NCBI RefSeq assembly: GCF_017094505.1
Contig: NZ_CP064787.1
Location: 2,232,001-2,296,000, forward strand
From: Halapricum desulfuricans
Lineage (GTDB): Archaea > Halobacteriota > Halobacteria > Halobacteriales > Haloarculaceae
Length of the DNA stretch: 64,000 nucleotides
Direction: 5' to 3'
Below, one piece after another: positions 60,160 through 64,000 of this stretch. Position 1 is the stretch's first letter. Every line of letters begins with the position of its first letter. The notes beneath the pieces were generated by a model. It did not search any database and was not told the DNA's origin. It saw only the letters and a program-made list of their open reading frames with translations. The position numbers were made by a program, and so were the translations under genes.

Positions 60160-63100
60160 TCACATGAACTGGCCGAGTCCAGTCTGTTCCTGGCCGCTCT
60201 TGACCTCCTCCCAGGAGATCCCAAGCGCCTCGATCACGCGAGAGATCGGGCCCTTGAGCGTCTTGTCGAGCATCTTCTCCCAGTCGATCTGGAACTCCTC
60301 GGGCAGTTGCTCGGCGTACTCGAAACAGATCACGTCCGGGTCACGTTTGAATTCACCGTACAGCGGGTCCTCGGCTGGATCGAGGCCCATCTCCTGTTCG
60401 ACGCGCTCGAAGAAGTCCGGGTGGACCTTCTCGAGGTACAGTCGCTTTGGTTTGCTCCCGCGCTGGAAGTTCGTCCCCAGCAGGAGGTTGGCGTATTTCG
60501 CGCCGCGCACCTGCGCGGTGTCGGTATCGTAGTTGTCGAGTCGCTTGCCGATCCCGCCCGGGATCGCGACTTCTTCGGGGTCGACGTTACCGGACAGGAA
60601 GTCCTCGATGACGCCGTTGAGATAATCGGCCACCCCGTCGATGTCGCCCTCCTTGACGATCATCTCGATGACCTCCAGTTGAACTTCCTTGGTGATCTCG
60701 GCGATGTCCGAGCGCTGGTACTCGAAGCCAGTGATGTCAACGTCGTCGACCGCTTTGCCCTCCTTCCAGACGATGTGGCCGGCGTAGCGTTTCTTTTTGC
60801 CGGCCTGGAAAAAGCGCCGGTAGAGCTTCTCGAACTCGATCTGGAACCGGTGCTCCTCGGCGTTCAACTGCTCGCGGGCGAACTCGTCGTAAGACGCGTT
60901 GATCGCCTCCTCGATGTCGAAACTCCGCTCGATCGCGTCTTCGACTGAAGTGTCGCTGCCCAAACTTATCATGACGGAGTCGGTATCTCCATAAGCAACT
61001 TGATATGATAGGTCTTCGACAGCATCTTCAGTGTGGTCGATGACTGACCGGCCGGTGGCCGTCACGGCGGCGGCGTTGTCCTTGTCGTACAGACGGAAGC
61101 GGTCCCACCCCGAAACGCCGTACAATGACTGCCCGACCCACTGGAATTTGCCGTTTCGGCCTGCGAGGACGGTATGATTATCCTGGACAGTGACGCTGTA
61201 CACACCGTTTTCTGCCTCGCTACGCGTGCCGCTTCGGTGCATCCGGAGCGTGTTCTTCGAATCTTCGGCCGCGTGGATGCGATAGACGCCGCTGTCTTCG
61301 CTGTAACTCGCAGTGAGGCCGAGATGAGCACACAACCGGAGTACGTCGTCCCGAAGTTGCTCGCTCGCTGTACTGTATCGCCAGGAATTGACCTGCCAGT
61401 CACCGTCGCCAGCGATGAGCGTCTCGAGGAAGCGACGCTTCTGGTCGCGACTCGCCTCGAACACGAACTCCGGGATCCGCTTGCTGTAACTATCTTCGCC
61501 AGCGATGTCCTCTAGGAGATCGCCGAGGAGCCGTGACGTGAACTGATACCCGTTCTCGCCAGCGTAGTAGTCAAAGCCCATCCGATCGAGTAGTTCCCCA
61601 ATCGCCGCGTGAGTGTCTCGGCCTCCGTCGTCTCCCCCGTCAGCGATCGCCTGTGCGTCCTGTGCAATCGAGACCGTCGTTGCGGAGCCACGGAATTTAT
61701 CGCCGAACTGCTTGTCTTCGGACGTGTCGACTGACCCTTCAGTAATATACCACGCAAGCAGTTCGAGGAAGTCATCGCCGTCGTACTGACGCGGAATCCA
61801 CTTGCGGTTGGCCGCCGTGTGGACGTAGAACGTCGAACACGCATCCGCAAGGTACGCACGGTGTTCTTCGAACTCGTCGGCGTCGAAGACGTATCCGGTT
61901 GTCTCCTCATCGGCCTTTTGGACCTTGTCCGGATAGTAGCCGATCTCGGCGGCCAGCGTGTGCCCGTGCACGTCGTTGTCCGCCCAGACCTCGTACTCGC
62001 CGTCGTAGAGCTCCGTGAGATCGACGGTCTCGATCCGCTCGCCTGCTGGTCCCGTCCAGTCGTGGGGTAACTGGTAGTTCGTCGCCCGATCGAGCTCTCC
62101 GGCTTCGACGAAGCGGTAGTCGTCCTCGTCCCACGAGATCCCGTTCGTCTCTGCCTTCCGGACGAGCATCCGGTGGTTCGGCGTGACGCTGAAATCCATC
62201 TTGTCGGTCTCGATGTCGACCAGTTCACCGTCGTAATCGGGGTATGCCCACGTCTCGGTGACGGGCTTGACCTCCATCCGTAGCGTGTCCGGATCGATAG
62301 AGTACACGTCGTCGCCCACGTCAAGCTCCCGGATGTTCCGAACGCCGTCTGGGGTCACCACCTCTGTGTCCGGCGTGAAGCAATTCATAACTACCTTCAC
62401 ACTTCCTTGTTGGCGGTCGTACTGTTCGTACTCTGGAGTGCCTGGCTCGTGGCTATTCCGGAGTTCTTTCTTTTCTTCACGTTCTGATAGGAGTTCGGTG
62501 ACCATCTCGCGAACGATCCCGTCGGGCTCCTTTCGGAAGTGCTGGCCGTTGGGCGCGACAAACGTATCGCCGTCGTAGGAGTCGGGATCGACTTTCGTCT
62601 CCGGCGATGCGTTAATTGTCACCATGCACATCGGGTAGAGGCTCTTCAGGTCCAGTACCGAGACCATCTCCCTGACCCCGGTGATCGGGTCGAAGACCGC
62701 GCCGCCCTCGAACTCCTCGCCGGACTCGACGGTTCCCTTCGAGGGCAGGGCGAACCGACCGTGTGCCTTGTGGAGGACGTACATGTCGACGGCGTCGCCG
62801 GGCGTGGGGGCGTCTTCGAGTCGGCACCCGACGAACGAGGCGATCTCCTCGAAGAAAGCGATGATGTCCTGCTTGCGGTCCAGTTCCACACAGAGTTCGA
62901 CGTCCCGGAGGTTGTACTCCAGCAGTCGCTCAGGGTCGTCTTCCCAGAGGTCGCCGATGTCACCGGTGTAGGTTTCCTTGCCAGCGCCGAGTTCCTCCTG
63001 GCCGACGTCTTCCAGTCGATAGGACTCCAGTTCCGTGAACTGGGTGCGCTTGTACGCCCGCAGGAGATCGAAGACCACCCGGCCCTTGATGTCCGGGCCC

Positions 63101-64000
63101 TGCCAGTCGCTCTGCCAGACCTCGTTCACCCGCGAGAGGCGGTTGTAGTCCAGATCGCGGTCGGTCGTCGGATCGAGGACCTCCAGTCGGTCGATGAGAT
63201 ACGGCGCGTCGAAGTCGGCGAAGTTCCAGCCCGTCAGGATGTCCGGGTCGGTTTCACGAACGTAGGAGACGAACGCCTCCAGCATCGCCGGTTCCGCCTC
63301 GAAGACCCGAATGTCGGCGTCGAGGCCGTCGTCCTCCAGCGGCTCGTAGCCGTCGAGCCGGTCCGGCACTTCGACACCTTCGCCGGCGTCGTACAGCCAG
63401 AGGACGTATTCGTCGCGATAGGAGTCGTGGCTGGCGATCGCGATGATCGGCTCCTCGCCGTCTTCGGGGAACCCCGAGCGGTCGTCGACCTCGATGTCGA
63501 ACGTCGATATACGCGGTTCGGCGTCGACGTCGACGGCCTCGATCTCGTCGTGCGGGACGCGGATCCGGCGCTCGCCGTCGTCGGTGCGACGGTCGGGCAC
63601 ACGGACGCCGCTCGTGATGTCCTTGTCGACCAGCAGGCGGTCGGGAAAGAGGATGTCCGCCTCGTAGTGGTCGAACTCGTCGCGGATCTGCCCGACGTCT
63701 CTGGGCGTCTGTCCGAAGATCTTCGTCAGGTCCTCGCCCCGGATCGACTCGTAGCCGGTCTCCCAGCCGGTGATCCGGTCGCGGGATCGCAACTCGTCGA
63801 AATCCAGATTCGCGGTCGGCGCATAGAAGTACGGCCGGAACTCGTAGACCTCGACGTGGATCAGTTCCCGCTGTGGCGTCCGGCCGAACACGTGGACGAC
63901 CGGATACTCGTCGTCGCCGGAGCCCTCGACCGTGTAATCGACCTGCGTCACCGAGAACTCGACGGCCCCCTCGGCGTCGGGGTACCTGAACTCCTCGGCT
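60160..64000 (-). CDS. polB: B-family DNA polymerase with intein (5' end outside window)
   Basis: 1263 residues from a GTG at 63951, but the frame stays open upstream (FRYPDAEGAVEFS) to the edge, so the true start lies outside. Exonuclease motifs FDIEVDD, NFADFDAPYL, YNLRDVEL; polymerase motifs DLKSLYPM, MN/SLYG (split by the intein) and YGDTDSV. Extein about 845 residues visible. Replicative polymerase. Confidence 0.95.
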   Translation of the reverse strand, partial: AEEFRYPDAEGAVEFSVTQVDYTVEGSGDDEYPVVHVFGRTPQRELIHVEVYEFRPYFYAPTANLDFDELRSRDRITGWETGYESIRGEDLTKIFGQTPRDVGQIRDEFDHYEADILFPDRLLVDKDITSGVRVPDRRTDDGERRIRVPHDEIEAVDVDAEPRISTFDIEVDDRSGFPEDGEEPIIAIASHDSYRDEYVLWLYDAGEGVEVPDRLDGYEPLEDDGLDADIRVFEAEPAMLEAFVSYVRETDPDILTGWNFADFDAPYLIDRLEVLDPTTDRDLDYNRLSRVNEVWQSDWQGPDIKGRVVFDLLRAYKRTQFTELESYRLEDVGQEELGAGKETYTGDIGDLWEDDPERLLEYNLRDVELCVELDRKQDIIAFFEEIASFVGCRLEDAPTPGDAVDMYVLHKAHGRFALPSKGTVESGEEFEGGAVFDPITGVREMVSVLDLKSLYPMCMVTINASPETKVDPDSYDGDTFVAPNGQHFRKEPDGIVREMVTELLSEREEKKELRNSHEPGTPEYEQYDRQQGSVKVVMNCFTPDTEVVTPDGVRNIRELDVGDDVYSIDPDTLRMEVKPVTETWAYPDYDGELVDIETDKMDFSVTPNHRMLVRKAETNGISWDEDDYRFVEAGELDRATNYQLPHDWTGPAGERIETVDLTELYDGEYEVWADNDVHGHTLAAEIGYYPDKVQKADEETTGYVFDADEFEEHRAYLADACSTFYVHTAANRKWIPRQYDGDDFLELLAWYITEGSVDTSEDKQFGDKFRGSATTVSIAQDAQAIADGGDDGGRDTHAAIGELLDRMGFDYYAGENGYQFTSRLLGDLLEDIAGEDSYSKRIPEFVFEASRDQKRRFLETLIAGDGDWQVNSWRYSTASEQLRDDVLRLCAHLGLTASYSEDSGVYRIHAAEDSKNTLRMHRSGTRSEAENGVYSVTVQDNHTVLAGRNGKFQWVGQSLYGVSGWDRFRLYDKDNAAAVTATGRSVIDHTEDAVEDLSYQVAYGDTDSVMISLGSDTSVEDAIERSFDIEEAINASYDEFAREQLNAEEHRFQIEFEKLYRRFFQAGKKKRYAGHIVWKEGKAVDDVDITGFEYQRSDIAEITKEVQLEVIEMIVKEGDIDGVADYLNGVIEDFLSGNVDPEEVAIPGGIGKRLDNYDTDTAQVRGAKYANLLLGTNFQRGSKPKRLYLEKVHPDFFERVEQEMGLDPAEDPLYGEFKRDPDVICFEYAEQLPEEFQIDWEKMLDKTLKGPISRVIEALGISWEEVKSGQEQTGLGQFM
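61129..62382 (-). mobile_element. PolB intein (LAGLIDADG)
   Basis: 418 residues (524-941). Cys1 in CFTPDTEVVTPDG; block B T590-x2-H593; LAGLIDADG motifs LLAWYITEG and LETLIAGDG. It ends QWVGQ before Ser of SLYGV, so the terminal residue is Gln, preceded by Gly, instead of the usual His-Asn. Inserted in polymerase motif B, so splicing is essential. Confidence 0.92.

Overview
The window is chromosomal DNA of a halophilic archaeon (class Halobacteria). Evidence: high GC with strongly GC-biased third codon positions, acidic proteins, archaeal information genes (ribosomal proteins S24e and S27ae, B-family DNA polymerase, Dph2, two-domain Cdc48 ATPase), archaeal lipid genes (HMG-CoA reductase, a GGGP-synthase-like protein), the S-layer glycosyltransferase AglJ, and many haloarchaea-only small families. 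TATA-like boxes often lie 25-30 bases before the start codon, as expected for leaderless mRNAs. The family may be Haloarculaceae, but the sequence does not settle it. The gene at the left edge (DUF2391) and the one at the right edge (DNA polymerase) both run out of the window.

Layout: 1-7.6 kb holds housekeeping and accessory genes (S24e/S27ae, a threonine-synthase-like protein lacking its PLP lysine, an FAD amine-oxidase-like protein with an acetyltransferase, a winged-helix + PemK/MazF-like pair, DUF5784, a TMEM165/GDT1 transporter). 7.8-14.9 kb is branched-chain amino acid biosynthesis: leuA (with an apparent N-terminal frameshift), then a short leader ORF with mutually exclusive hairpins, then ilvB-ilvN-ilvC-leuC-leuD; leuB is not here. 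14.9-18.2 kb is an accessory island with a CHAT caspase-like protease, a tiny membrane protein, a RecA-like protein and a small upstream ORF. 18.3-25.3 kb has an esterase pseudogene, pyruvate kinase, dCTP deaminase interrupted by an intein carrying an XRE helix-turn-helix, a five-copy tandem repeat of the dcd 3' end, the regulator ThiR and a methyltransferase.

25.3-37 kb has acyl-CoA dehydrogenase, CheC, an O-methyltransferase, DUF420, a GGGP-synthase-like protein, unrecognised membrane and soluble proteins, two tandem Tat lipoproteins and Dph2. 37-46.6 kb has a DUF4870 remnant, a lipoprotein, a METTL5-like methyltransferase, rhomboid, DoxX/HxlR, AglJ, a malate:quinone-oxidoreductase-like enzyme and HmgA. 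46.6-48.7 kb is mobile-element debris and a TnpB-only (IS1341-type) insertion sequence inserted at the 3' end of a flagella-cluster gene. 48.7-64 kb has small haloarchaeal proteins, a GH15 glucoamylase, Cdc48, enolase with a strongly structured upstream region, the sufCBD iron-sulfur operon and a PolB carrying a second intein.

Two families of short palindromic MITE-like elements recur between genes: one of about 63-82 bp at 18.2, 32.8, 41.0 and 46.6 kb, one of about 80 bp at 44.9, 46.9 and 56.2 kb. No rRNA, tRNA or CRISPR array was seen. The observations most worth following up are the CHAT module, the ilv leader, the intein with an XRE domain, and the paired TnpB scaffold hairpins that show compensatory changes.
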